Assembly (NCBI RefSeq): GCF_036492635.1
Contig: NZ_AP025305.1
Location: forward strand, 2,728,001 to 2,792,000
DNA: 64,000 nt
Reading direction: 5' to 3'
From: Aureibacter tunicatorum
Lineage (GTDB): Bacteria > Bacteroidota > Bacteroidia > Cytophagales > Cyclobacteriaceae
Notes under the pieces: generated by a model
Told to the model about the DNA's origin: nothing
Database searches by the model: none
What the model saw: only the letters and a program-made list of their open reading frames with translations
In this document: positions 35,639 through 46,300 of the stretch, piece after piece
Layout: each line of letters begins with the position of its first letter
Position numbering within the stretch: position 1 is the stretch's first letter
Translations under genes and position numbers: made by a program

Positions 35639-38600
35639 CTATTTCCTAATTATTAGAGTTCCATTATATTTTTTCCCCAACGAGGTTTCAATAACGTAAG
35701 CGTATACGCCAGGAATCGCTTCCGCTCCATTCCATTCATTATCACTTTGATAGTTCTCTGAAACAAAAACCAAAGTTCCATCCTGTGAAAAAACTTTCAC
35801 TTTTATCTTCTCAAAAAATTCAACACCAAGTATATTCCAAGTGTCATTAAAACCATCGGCATTTGGAGTCAACAGCTCTGGTATATCCAAGTCAGGCACA
35901 ATAGTCAACATTCCAATATTAGCGATGATTTCATATTCATCTATGAATAATTCCTTTACAAGGATATCGTAATCACCGGGATCGCTACTCCTATTAGCTT
36001 CTGAATACAATTTTATTCTTGATTCAATAACTTCCTTTTGTTCTAAAGACAAAGGAGTTAAAAATTCAAAATCAAATGGAGGGTTTTCAATCCCCACGGA
36101 CCTAGAGGTATTATAAATTTCAATTTCTACCTGTACTGGAAGTATTTCAAAAATTCCAGTTTCAAACTCTATCTGATAATTAGACCCAAAAGATAATGTT
36201 CCCTGATGAATCTTATATACACCGACACTTTCACCAATCTCACGAATCAATTCTCCAGATTGGGGTAGTTCTTCATCAACTCCACTGAGAACAAACCTCA
36301 AAATTGGCTCTTTCATGCCATACTCCTTTGTCTGGTTTTCAGCTCTCACATAAAGAATTCTTTTAGAAATAACCAGATTCGCGGGACTAAATGACAATTC
36401 ATAATTATTCGGCTTGTTAACAGCAAGCGTTCCTTGATTGATTGCGTATGCGCCAACGTCTTCGCCAAGCTCTCTTGTCAATGATCCTAACATATTGTCG
36501 CCAGCAACCAAGCCTGAAACTTGATAAGTCAATACTGGGTCAGCGGAGCCGAATGCTTTTGACTGGTCATTAGTTGTAATAGTTAGAGCTTTCTTATTAA
36601 TTACCAGATCAGCACCAACATATCTAATCGTGTAATTAATATTGCTGCTTAAAGCGTCAACCACTAAACTTCCCTGTTCTATCTGATAAACGCCAACGTC
36701 TTCACCTGCGGCACGAACCAAGCTACCTCTCAGGTTATCGCCTGCTTGAAGCCCTGCAACTGTGTAATCCAACACCGGATCTGCATCGCCATAAGTTTTT
36801 GACTTCGCATATGCAGTTACAACAACTTCAACGCTCGAAGGAGCAATAGTGAATGTTCCTGAAGTAAATACAAGGTCATAGTTATTCGGTTTGTCAAGAG
36901 CTAGCGTTCCTTGATTGATAGTATATGTACCAACATCTTCGCCAAGCTCTCTTGTCAATGATCCTAACATATCGTCGCCAGAAACCAAGCCTAAAACTTG
37001 ATAAGTCAATACTGGATCCGCAGCGCCGAATAATTTTGATTGATCATCGGCTGTAATAGTGAGAACTCTTTTATTAATAGTAAGATCAGCTCCAACAAAT
37101 CTAATTGTGTAATTAATGTTGCTGCTTGAAGCGTCAACCATTAAACTTCCCTGTTCTATCTGATAAGAGCCAACATCTTCGCCTGCGACACGAACCAAGC
37201 TACCTGTCAGGTTATCGCCTGCTTGAAGCCCAGCAACTGTGTAATCCAACATTGGATCCGCATCGCCATAAATTTTTGATTTTGCATTTGCAGTTACAAC
37301 AACTTCAACGCTCGAAGGAGCAATAGTGAATGTTCCTGAAGTAAATGCCAAGTCATAATTATTCGGTTTGTCAACAGCTAGCGTTCCTTGATTGATAGCG
37401 TATGAGCCAACATCTTCGCCAAGCTCTCTTGTCAATGATCCTAACATATCGTCGCCAGAAACCAAGCCTGAAACTTGATAAGTCAATACTGGATCCGCAG
37501 CGCCGAATACTTTTGATTGATCATCGGCTGTAATAGTGAGAACTCTTTTATTAATAGTAAGATCAGCTCCAACATATCTAATTGTGTAATTAATATTGCT
37601 GCTTGAAGCGTCAACCACTAAACTTCCCTGTTCTATCTGATAAGAGCCAACGTCTTCGCCTGCGACACGAGCCAAGCTACCTGTCAGGTTATCACCTGCT
37701 TGAAGGCCTGCAACTGTGTAATCCAACTCCGGATCTGCATCGCCATAAGTTTTTGACTTTACATTTGCAGTAACAACAACCTCAATGCTCGAAGGAGCAA
37801 TTGTAAATGTTCCTGAAGTAAATACAAGGTCATAGTTATTCGGTTTGTCAACAGCTAGCGTTCCTTGATTGATAGCGTATGCGCCAACGTCTTCGCCAGT
37901 TTCTCTTGTCAATGATCCTAACATATTATCACCAGCAACCAAGCCTGAAACTTGATATGTCAATACTGGATCCGCAGCACCGAATGCTTTTGACTGGTCA
38001 TCGGCTGTAATAGTTAAAGCTCTTTTATTAATTGTCAGATCGGCTCCAACATATCTAATCGTGTAATTAGTGTTGCTGCTTTCTGCATCTATTGCTAAAC
38101 TACCCTGCTCTATCTGGTAAGATCCAACGTCTTCGCCTGCGACACGAGCCAAACTTCCTGTAAGGTTATCGCCTGCTTGAAGTCCTGCAACTGTGTAATT
38201 CAACATCGGATCTGTATCGCCATAAGTTTTTGACTTTGCATTTGCAGTTACAACAACTTCAACACTCGAAGGAGCAATAGTAAATGTTCCTGAAGTAAAT
38301 GTAATGTCATAGTTATTCGGCTTGTCAACAGCAAGCGTTCCTTGATTAACTGCATACGTGCCAACATCTTCACCCGTCTCTCTTATCAATGATCCTAACA
38401 TATTGTCGCCAGCAACCAAGCCTGAAATCTGATAAGTCAATACTGGGTCCGCGGAGCCGAATGCTTTTGATTGATCTTCAGCTGTGATCGTCAGTGATTT
38501 TTTATTAATTATCAGATCAGCTCCAACAAATCTAATTGTGTAATTAATATTGCTGCTTCCAGCATCTATTGCTAAACTACCCTGCTCAATCTGATAAGAG

Positions 38601-41600
38601 CCAACGTCTTCGCCTGCGACACGAGCCAAGCTGCCTGTCAAGTTATCGCCTGCTTGAAGCCCTGCAACTGTGTAATCCAACACTGGATCTGCATCGCCAT
38701 AAGTTTTTGATTTTGCATGTGCAGTAACCACAACTTCAACACTCGAAGGAGCAATAGTAAATGTTCCTGAAGTAAATGTAATGTCATAGTTATTCGGCTT
38801 GTCAACAGCAAGCGTTCCTTGATTAACTGCATACGTGCCAACATCTTCACCCGTCTCTCTTATCAATGATCCTAACATATTGTCGCCAGCAATCAAGTCT
38901 AAAACTTGATAAGTCAATAATGGATCCGCAGCACCGAATGTTTTTGATTGGTCATCGGCCGTGATCATCAGTGATTTTTTATTAATTGTCAGGTCAGCTC
39001 CAACATATTTAATCGTGTAATTAATGTTACTACTTCCAGCATTTATCACTAAACTACCCTGCTCAATCTGATAAGCGCCAACGTCTTCGCCTGCGACACG
39101 AGCCAAGCTACCTGTAAGGTTATCGCCTGCTTGAAGCCCTGCAACTGTGTAATCCAACATCGGATCTGCATCGCCATAAATTTTTGATTTTGCATTTGCA
39201 GTTACAACAACTTCAACGCTCGAAGGAGCAATAGTGAATGTTCCTGAAGTAAATGCCAAGTCATAATTATTCGGTTTGTCAACAGCTAGCGTTCCTTGAT
39301 TGATAGTATATGTACCAACATCTTCGCCAGCAACTCTTGTCAACTCTCCCAAAATATTGTCGCCAGGAACCAAGCCTGAAACTTGATATGTCAATAATGG
39401 ATCCGTAGCATCGAATACTTTTGATTGATCATCAGCTGTGATCGTCAGTGATTTTTTATTAATTGTAAGGTCAGCTCCAACATATCTAATTGTGTAATTA
39501 ATATTGCTGCTTCCAGCATCTATTGCTAAACTACCCTGCTCAATCTGATAAGAGCCAACGTCTTCGCCTGCGATACGAGCCAAGCTGCCTGTCAGTTTAT
39601 CGCCTGCTTGAAGCCCTGCAACTGTGTAATCCAACATTGGATCCGCATCGCCATAAGTTTTTGACTTTGCATTTGCAGTTACAACAACCTCAACACTCGA
39701 AGGAGCAATAGTGAATGTTCCTGAAGTAAATGCCAAGTCATAATTATTCGGTTTGTCAACAGCTAGCGTTCCTTGATTGATAGTATATGTACCAACATCT
39801 TCGCCAGCAACTCTTGTCAACTCTCCCAAAATATTGTCGCCAGGAACCAAGCCTGAAACTTGATATGTCAATAATGGATCCGTAGCATCGAATACTTTTG
39901 ATTGATCATCAGCTGTGATCGTCAGTGATTTTTTATTAATTGTAAGGTCAGCTCCAACATATCTAATTGTGTAATTAATATTGCTGCTTCCAGCATCTAT
40001 TGCTAAACTACCCTGCTCAATCTGATAAGAGCCAACGTCTTCGCCTGCGATACGAGCCAAGCTGCCTGTCAGTTTATCGCCTGCTTGAAGCCCTGCAACT
40101 GTGTAATCCAACATTGGATCCGCATCGCCATAAGTTTTTGACTTTGCATTTGCAGTTACAACAACCTCAACACTCGAAGGAGCAATAGTGAATGTTCCTG
40201 AAGTAAATGCCAAGTCATAATTATTCGGCTTGTCAACAGCTAGCGTTCCTTGATTGATAGCGTATGCGCCAACGTCTTCGCCAGCAACTCTTGTCAATGA
40301 CCCTAACATATTATCGCCAGAGACCAAGCCTGAAACTTGATAAGTCAATAATGGATCCACAGCACCAAATGCTTTTGAATGGTCATCGGCTGTAATAGTT
40401 AGAGCTTTCTTATTAATTTTCAGGATATTCCCATTATAAGTAATATCATAATTATCAAGCCCAACACCTGTTGTCATTGTAATATCATATGTCCCAGCAT
40501 CTTCGCCTGAATTCCTGCCTAAAGCACCCGTAATTGTTAGTCCAGCTGGCAACGATGGAGTGATTGTATAAGTTTTCTCAGGATCTATTTCACCATATGT
40601 TTTTTCCAGATAATCCGCAGTGATAGTTATGGGTCTTTTCTTAATCGTAAGATCAGCCCCTATAAATATTAAATCATAATTGTCGAAAGCTATATTTGGT
40701 GGTAATATTTTATATTCACCTATATCCTCGCCAGCCTCGCGAGTCAAAGAAGAGCCAGTCAAGTTATCTCGAGGAGCTAAATTATCAACATCAAAAGTTA
40801 ATACTGGATCAGGCTCCCAATAGATTTTTTCCTGCTCATGAGCAGTAATAGTAAGCGTTCTTTTTAATATTCGAAATGTATTTCCAACAAATGTGATGTC
40901 GTAGTTGTCCAACCCATTTGGAAGTGTTATATCATAATCACCTATATCCTCGCCAGCAACTCTGCTTAAACTCCCTGTGATCTCCAAACCTTGAGGCAGA
41001 TCTGGAGAAACTGTAAATGTCCTATCTGGATCGACTTCACCATACACTTTTTCTATATAATCCGCAGTGATAGTAACAGAACGCTTTTTTATCGTCAAAT
41101 TCGCTTCAACAAATGTTAGATCATAATTATCAAATGAAATACTTGGTGGCAAAATCTTGTATTCTCCAACATCCTCACCTATTTCCCTTGGCAATGTTGA
41201 ACCCGTCAAGTTATCTATTGGGGCGAGATTTATCACATCAAATGTAAGCGTCGGATCAGGATCACCAAATATTTTCTCTTGTTCATGGGCTCTTATTGTC
41301 AGAGGCCTTTTCAATATTGTGAAGTCCGCTGTAACAAATGTTATATCATAATTGTCCAATGAAGGATCCGAAGGCAATGTTATCTGATAAATTCCCACAT
41401 TTTCGCCTGATTCTCTTCCCAACTGACCTGTTATCGACAAATTTGAAGGCAACGCAGGAGTGATAGCAAAGTCTCTGAGTGGATCCGAATCTCCAAATAT
41501 TTTGGTTTTAGGAATTGCAGAAATTGTAATCGGTCTTTTTAATACTGTTAAATTCGCCCCACTATAATTTATATTATAATTCGGACTTGAATTCACCCCC

Positions 41601-42223
41601 AACACTATCGGATGTTCACCAACATTCAATAAACCACCATCCACACTCAGAATATTTCCCGATATATTTACCAATGGTGGATTATTGATAACATCATAAG
41701 TGAATGGAGGATCAGAATCTCCAAAAATTTTCGTCTTGGGATGCGCTATAATATTTATTATGTTATTTACTTTGATTGTCAACACAGGAGCGGTGAATAC
41801 AACCGTTAATCCTTCACTATTGACCAAATCAATAAAAGCTTGCGGAAACATATCCACAGAATAAGTTCCTATACCTTGATTGCTCTGGTCTCTGCCAATT
41901 TGCATTGTCCCAGCTCTGCCGTCACTGATCGTAAATGAGCAATTGTAAACCGGATCTTCATATCCCCATATTTTCTCATAAGAAGTAAATTCCGGAATAA
42001 CTGTAATCGTTCCAGCTTGCATTCTAGACGAGCTAATCTCTGTACTCTCCCCAATTTCAAATCTCAAGGACTGCTCTTGCCTTACAGTCTCTAGCCTAAT
42101 CTGGGCTTGAAGATCAAAAGCAAATAAAAACAGAATCATTAGTATTGCCTTGTAAAAAAGCTTCCGACTATAGCAGTTGATAGCCAAATCAGTAAAAAAT
42201 ATTAAGTTGTAAATATTCTTCAT
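35639..42223 (-). CDS. Giant MBG-repeat surface adhesin with T9SS type B tail
   Basis: 2194 residues. An N-terminal membrane segment (LFYKAILMILFLFAFDLQAQ) is followed by about 25 MBG-like repeats of 75-80 residues. Each has a core such as KTYGDADP, then GEDVG and YAINQGTL- or YQIEQGSL-type ends. From about residue 600 to 1890 the repeats alternate in two types, making 159-residue (477-bp) double units. The tail (about 2110-2194: TPNADGFNDTWNI ... GVYAYVIETS) is a CHU_C/gliding-type B sorting domain. Such proteins are exported by T9SS to the cell surface and act as adhesins. A near-perfect repeat array makes assembly error possible. Confidence 0.92.
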   Translation of the reverse strand: MKNIYNLIFFTDLAINCYSRKLFYKAILMILFLFAFDLQAQIRLETVRQEQSLRFEIGESTEISSSRMQAGTITVIPEFTSYEKIWGYEDPVYNCSFTISDGRAGTMQIGRDQSNQGIGTYSVDMFPQAFIDLVNSEGLTVVFTAPVLTIKVNNIINIIAHPKTKIFGDSDPPFTYDVINNPPLVNISGNILSVDGGLLNVGEHPIVLGVNSSPNYNINYSGANLTVLKRPITISAIPKTKIFGDSDPLRDFAITPALPSNLSITGQLGRESGENVGIYQITLPSDPSLDNYDITFVTADFTILKRPLTIRAHEQEKIFGDPDPTLTFDVINLAPIDNLTGSTLPREIGEDVGEYKILPPSISFDNYDLTFVEANLTIKKRSVTITADYIEKVYGEVDPDRTFTVSPDLPQGLEITGSLSRVAGEDIGDYDITLPNGLDNYDITFVGNTFRILKRTLTITAHEQEKIYWEPDPVLTFDVDNLAPRDNLTGSSLTREAGEDIGEYKILPPNIAFDNYDLIFIGADLTIKKRPITITADYLEKTYGEIDPEKTYTITPSLPAGLTITGALGRNSGEDAGTYDITMTTGVGLDNYDITYNGNILKINKKALTITADDHSKAFGAVDPLLTYQVSGLVSGDNMLGSLTRVAGEDVGAYAINQGTLAVDKPNNYDLAFTSGTFTIAPSSVEVVVTANAKSKTYGDADPMLDYTVAGLQAGDKLTGSLARIAGEDVGSYQIEQGSLAIDAGSSNINYTIRYVGADLTINKKSLTITADDQSKVFDATDPLLTYQVSGLVPGDNILGELTRVAGEDVGTYTINQGTLAVDKPNNYDLAFTSGTFTIAPSSVEVVVTANAKSKTYGDADPMLDYTVAGLQAGDKLTGSLARIAGEDVGSYQIEQGSLAIDAGSSNINYTIRYVGADLTINKKSLTITADDQSKVFDATDPLLTYQVSGLVPGDNILGELTRVAGEDVGTYTINQGTLAVDKPNNYDLAFTSGTFTIAPSSVEVVVTANAKSKIYGDADPMLDYTVAGLQAGDNLTGSLARVAGEDVGAYQIEQGSLVINAGSSNINYTIKYVGADLTINKKSLMITADDQSKTFGAADPLLTYQVLDLIAGDNMLGSLIRETGEDVGTYAVNQGTLAVDKPNNYDITFTSGTFTIAPSSVEVVVTAHAKSKTYGDADPVLDYTVAGLQAGDNLTGSLARVAGEDVGSYQIEQGSLAIDAGSSNINYTIRFVGADLIINKKSLTITAEDQSKAFGSADPVLTYQISGLVAGDNMLGSLIRETGEDVGTYAVNQGTLAVDKPNNYDITFTSGTFTIAPSSVEVVVTANAKSKTYGDTDPMLNYTVAGLQAGDNLTGSLARVAGEDVGSYQIEQGSLAIDAESSNTNYTIRYVGADLTINKRALTITADDQSKAFGAADPVLTYQVSGLVAGDNMLGSLTRETGEDVGAYAINQGTLAVDKPNNYDLVFTSGTFTIAPSSIEVVVTANVKSKTYGDADPELDYTVAGLQAGDNLTGSLARVAGEDVGSYQIEQGSLVVDASSSNINYTIRYVGADLTINKRVLTITADDQSKVFGAADPVLTYQVSGLVSGDDMLGSLTRELGEDVGSYAINQGTLAVDKPNNYDLAFTSGTFTIAPSSVEVVVTANAKSKIYGDADPMLDYTVAGLQAGDNLTGSLVRVAGEDVGSYQIEQGSLMVDASSSNINYTIRFVGADLTINKRVLTITADDQSKLFGAADPVLTYQVLGLVSGDDMLGSLTRELGEDVGTYTINQGTLALDKPNNYDLVFTSGTFTIAPSSVEVVVTAYAKSKTYGDADPVLDYTVAGLQAGDNLRGSLVRAAGEDVGVYQIEQGSLVVDALSSNINYTIRYVGADLVINKKALTITTNDQSKAFGSADPVLTYQVSGLVAGDNMLGSLTRELGEDVGAYAINQGTLAVNKPNNYELSFSPANLVISKRILYVRAENQTKEYGMKEPILRFVLSGVDEELPQSGELIREIGESVGVYKIHQGTLSFGSNYQIEFETGIFEILPVQVEIEIYNTSRSVGIENPPFDFEFLTPLSLEQKEVIESRIKLYSEANRSSDPGDYDILVKELFIDEYEIIANIGMLTIVPDLDIPELLTPNADGFNDTWNILGVEFFEKIKVKVFSQDGTLVFVSENYQSDNEWNGAEAIPGVYAYVIETSLGKKYNGTLIIRK
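39219..40228 (-). repeat. Perfect 477-bp tandem duplication inside the MBG adhesin gene
   Basis: Bases 39219-39751 are identical, by reading, to 39696-40228 (533 bp at a 477-bp offset). The nearest differences are at 39218 (g against a) and 40229 (c against t). 477 bp is exactly 159 codons, two MBG units, so the reading frame is kept. Other double units in the array are similar but diverged. Confidence 0.9.
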
Positions 42224-42258
42224 TTATAAACGATAGTTATATTTCTAAATATTAATGT

Positions 42259-42342
42259 TTATCACGTTTAGCTTTTTTCTAATTTTCTCCTTAATATTCC
42301 TTCCAGAGAGGAATAAATAGCAATAAAAATCAACCGTGATAA
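42259..42342. promoter_or_regulatory. Inverted repeat between the two adhesin modules
   Basis: TTATCACG (42259-42266) and its exact complement CGTGATAA (42335-42342) flank about 68 bases that include a small hairpin ATTCCT...AGGAAT (42296-42314). It lies between porP-like gene 2 and the start of the giant adhesin gene, and no T-tracked terminator is visible. Operator or RNA stem are both possible. Confidence 0.3.
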
Positions 42343-42355
42343 TCTCTATTACTTG

Positions 42356-43324
42356 TTACCAAAACCTTCTTTGATCCGCATCTTGCTTGAATATTTGAAA
42401 GCCCAATGAAGCTTCAAATAAAGATTTATGCGTTTGTTCTAATGGATTTGAATATGAAAAATCAACCGCAATAGTATTGGCTAGTGTAAAGCCCAGCATT
42501 GCCGTGACAAACTCATCTGTCGAATAAATCAATCCTAACCTAAAACTTTCATTATACTCCACTTGACTGACCAATGACCAGTTCATAGCGACTCCACTTC
42601 TCAAATGAGCCGAATTAAGCCAATTCCAGCTATCAATAATATTCAATCTATAACCTGCGGATACATTCAAATAATTATTTTGGGCAATTGAAAAACCGTC
42701 TGATTGTAAATATTGATCCAAAGCAATTCCCAAATAAAAACTTTCTCCATATCCAGTCAAACCTACTTTTGCCCGATGAGCAGTATTTCGACCTTCACTA
42801 TCCAACAAATCAACATATATTACATCTTGATAATGAGTAGGGTTAAGCTCTTCCAAATTGTACTCTGAAAGAATATATTGATAAGAAATGCCTGCTCCCA
42901 TTCTAAACTGATCCGTCAAAGAAATATGAAAAGCATAAGCTAAATCCGCCTGTGTCAACTTTGAAGGCCCAAACTCTTGATACATAATACTAGTACCCAT
43001 GCCATGGCTTATTTCTTCATGCAAATACCTCTGCGCGCGATTTGTTCGTTTTAAAGGTCTGCTCCTGTATGAATTTCTATCATCTTTAATTGGATATGAT
43101 GGAAATCTTAAATCTGCGGAAAACAAATAATTAGTGACAGACAATTGATTCACTATATTCACTCTTCCACCTCCCATTCTCACATTCCAATAAGGATTAA
43201 TGCCACTGAAACTTGGATTCAAGCTTTGAGAAGAAAGAAAGTATTGCTTAAATGCAACAGACTGTTGAGCGTAAACTATTTGTACGCTTATGCTCAATAT
43301 TAAGATGATTGTTAATTTTTTCAT
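42356..43324 (-). CDS. PorP/SprF-family outer-membrane protein (partner 2)
   Basis: A 322-residue predicted beta-barrel with signal peptide (LTIILILSISVQIVYAQ). SVAFKQYFLSSQSLNPSFSGINPYW is the same opening as in partner 1, split here over about 23-47, and the end is DADQRRFW. Its ATG overlaps the adhesin stop by one base (TAATG). It is the likely T9SS partner of the 1422-residue adhesin, in the same relation as the pair at 34646/35639. Confidence 0.9.
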   Translation of the reverse strand: MKKLTIILILSISVQIVYAQQSVAFKQYFLSSQSLNPSFSGINPYWNVRMGGGRVNIVNQLSVTNYLFSADLRFPSYPIKDDRNSYRSRPLKRTNRAQRYLHEEISHGMGTSIMYQEFGPSKLTQADLAYAFHISLTDQFRMGAGISYQYILSEYNLEELNPTHYQDVIYVDLLDSEGRNTAHRAKVGLTGYGESFYLGIALDQYLQSDGFSIAQNNYLNVSAGYRLNIIDSWNWLNSAHLRSGVAMNWSLVSQVEYNESFRLGLIYSTDEFVTAMLGFTLANTIAVDFSYSNPLEQTHKSLFEASLGFQIFKQDADQRRFW

Positions 43325-46300
43325 TATTGGTTCTTGATTAAAAGAAATCCTGTGAACTTTTCGCCTGTAGAAGTTTCAATGACATAACTATAATTCCCTT
43401 GTTGATCATCCGAAGGCTCCCAATTATTTTCTTCATTATAATTTTCAGTGAAATAAACCCTCTTACCATCAGGTGAGTATACAGAGACACGTAGTTTTTC
43501 ATACATTTCCGCATTTTTAATCCTCCATGTGTCATTATGCCCATCGCCATTTGCCGTAATGATCCCCTGAACTTCTACCTCTGGTAAAACTGTCAATACG
43601 CCATCAAAAATTTCAAACTCATAATTCTGCGCATAAATTTGAGACATTTCAATAGCATATACTCCCGGTTCCGAATCTCTGTCAGCCTCACAATTTAAAG
43701 TTGCTTCCAATAGCAATACATTTATGTCATCTTCATTTTTAAAACCTTCCGCTTGAAAAGTAAATTCTGGATTTTCTTCTCCAAACAATCGTTTATGATC
43801 ATGAACAGTGATCGTTACGATTGCAGGATTGATTTTCAAAAAAGCTTCATCGTAAACCAATTCATATCCATTTGGCACACTTAGTCCCATGCCACTGATC
43901 GCATATTCGCCTACATTTTCCCCTTCCACTCTTGACGGTTTGCCAGAAACAATATGCCTATAGTCATTAGAAATAACATCATAAACTAAATCAGGATCTA
44001 CTTCTCCATACTCTTTTTCTACTGAATTAATTTGAACTCTAATTGGGATAAGTTCATTTTCTATAATAGTGAAAACTCCTTTGATAAAAATTAGCTCATA
44101 ATTATTTCCCGCATTCAATGTTCCTTGCAGAATTTCATATGTTCCCGCTTCTTCTCCATTTTGTCGAATCAATTTACCCGACAAATTATCGCCATCCACT
44201 AAACCAATTGTCTTATATGTTAGCTCTGGGTCATTGTTACCACTAATTTTCGTTTTATTTTCAACAGTCAATATCAACGATTTTTTATCAATTGATAAAT
44301 TGGCTCCAATAAAATCAACAGCATAACTAATATTTTCATTTGTCGTTTCTGCGGTCAAAGAGCCTTGTCTTATAGCATAGTCACCAATATCTTCTCCTGA
44401 AACTCGCTCTAATTGACCAATCATTCCATCACCTTCTCTTAAACCTTCAACCATAAAACTGAGCAGAGGGTCATCATCTCCATAAGTTTTTCGCACATCA
44501 TTAGCTGTAACGGTAATCACTACTTCCTTTGGGGATATTTTAAAATCACCCTCATGAAAGACTAATGCATAATTTTCTGGTTTATCAGGAGTCAATGTTC
44601 CTTGACGTATAAGATAATCTCCAACATCCTCTCCTGCCAAACGTTGCAAACTTCCTTGCAATTGATCGCCGAAGACTAAGCCTGTGGCTACAAACGTTAA
44701 CTCAGGGTCAGCTTCTCCGAATATTTTAGATTTATCCTCAGCAACAATTGACAAGTTTTTTTTAATAATCTGAAACTCGGACTCAACGAAGTTTATGGAA
44801 TAGTTTATATTAAGATTTGAGCTTATTGCTAAAGAGCCTATTCCTATAGAATATACGCCGGCATTTTCACCAATCTCTCGGCTTATTTTTCCGCTAAGCA
44901 TCCCCCCCGCTTCTAAACCTGAAACCTCGTATTCCAATTCAGGATCTTGTTCTCCATATACTTTAGATGCCTCTTTAGCTGTGATGTTAACAACCGCATT
45001 CAACTTAAGTATTGTCAAATTGCCTCTCTCGAATGTTAAATCATAATTATCAGTCTTATCAACGTTCATTGTGCCCTGAGAAATGATATAATTCCCAATA
45101 TCCTCTCCTATTTCCCTCTCAAGCTCACCTAGAATTTGATCTCCATCCACAAGCCCTGTAACTTGATAAGTAAATACAGGGTCATTATCTCCATAAGTTT
45201 TGGATTTATCTTCTACTGAAATAGTCAAAAGCCTCTTATTGATCGTAAAATCGGCACTTTCATACACTATCCTATAATTTCTATTTCCATTTGTGTTTAC
45301 ATCCAAAGAACCTTGTTGGATAGCATAAACTCCAGCCTCTTCTCCAGCAACCCTAGTCAAGTCGCCAATCATTTGATCGCCATTTTGCAAACCTTCCACG
45401 ATATAATCAAGCTCTGGGTCCATATTTCCATACACCTTGTTCTTCGTATTAGCTCTTATAGTCAGATCAAAAGTATTATTCAAAATAGTAAAAGTTGCTC
45501 CATCAAAAATTATATCATAATTGCTTCCTGCTGTTAAGGTTCCTAATAAAATAGGATACTCACCCTCGCTTTCTCCAGCTTCACGCATCAAACTTCCTGA
45601 AAATTGATCTCCATTAATGAGTTGATCAGCATTATATGTAAGAGCTGGATCTGATGCTCCCAAATTTTTGGCATGATCAACAGCCGAAACTGTTATAGTC
45701 TTCCTTAAAACTTCAAAATAATGATCACCTAATTTTAAAGTGAAATTTGAATGCACGCTAAGAGTGCCTAACTCAAATTTATAAGTGCCAGCATTTTCTC
45801 CATCTTCTCTATTCAACATACCAGAAATTGAATAACCCTGCAACAAGCCTTCGCTTGCAAATGAAAAATCAGGATCATTCTCTCCGTATACTTTTGACAA
45901 ATCATCAGGTGTGATGACGACTTCTTTAGGCAGAATGATGAAAGTTGCTATTTTTTCCACCGCTAGATACCCATCTCTTTCCGGAATAATCGCTTTGATT
46001 TTTATCTCGCCTGCATTTCTGATATTCAGATATCTGTTTCCATTATTGTAGATGATTCTGTTTCCATTATCATCGCCTACAAATTCATACACTACAGTAA
46101 CTTCAGCATCTGTATCCGCTTCTAACAGAAAATCAGCATCGCCAAAAGTTAGCACCTCATCTTCAAATATCAACTTTGGCTCATGCGTTACTGTAAATGG
46201 ATGAGACTGCACTCCCTGATAAGGATCATAAGGCCCATAAGTTTCATTACCCATAAAACAATAATATTCACCCGGCTTTTTAAACATATACTTCCCGGGG

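Noticed and set aside
39523-40188. Two identical plus-strand frames 477 bases apart
   Set aside because: They are antisense shadows of the duplicated MBG units, not genes.
36400-40420. Regularly spaced repeats that could suggest a CRISPR array
   Set aside because: The units are long (about 240/477 bp), in frame and protein-coding.
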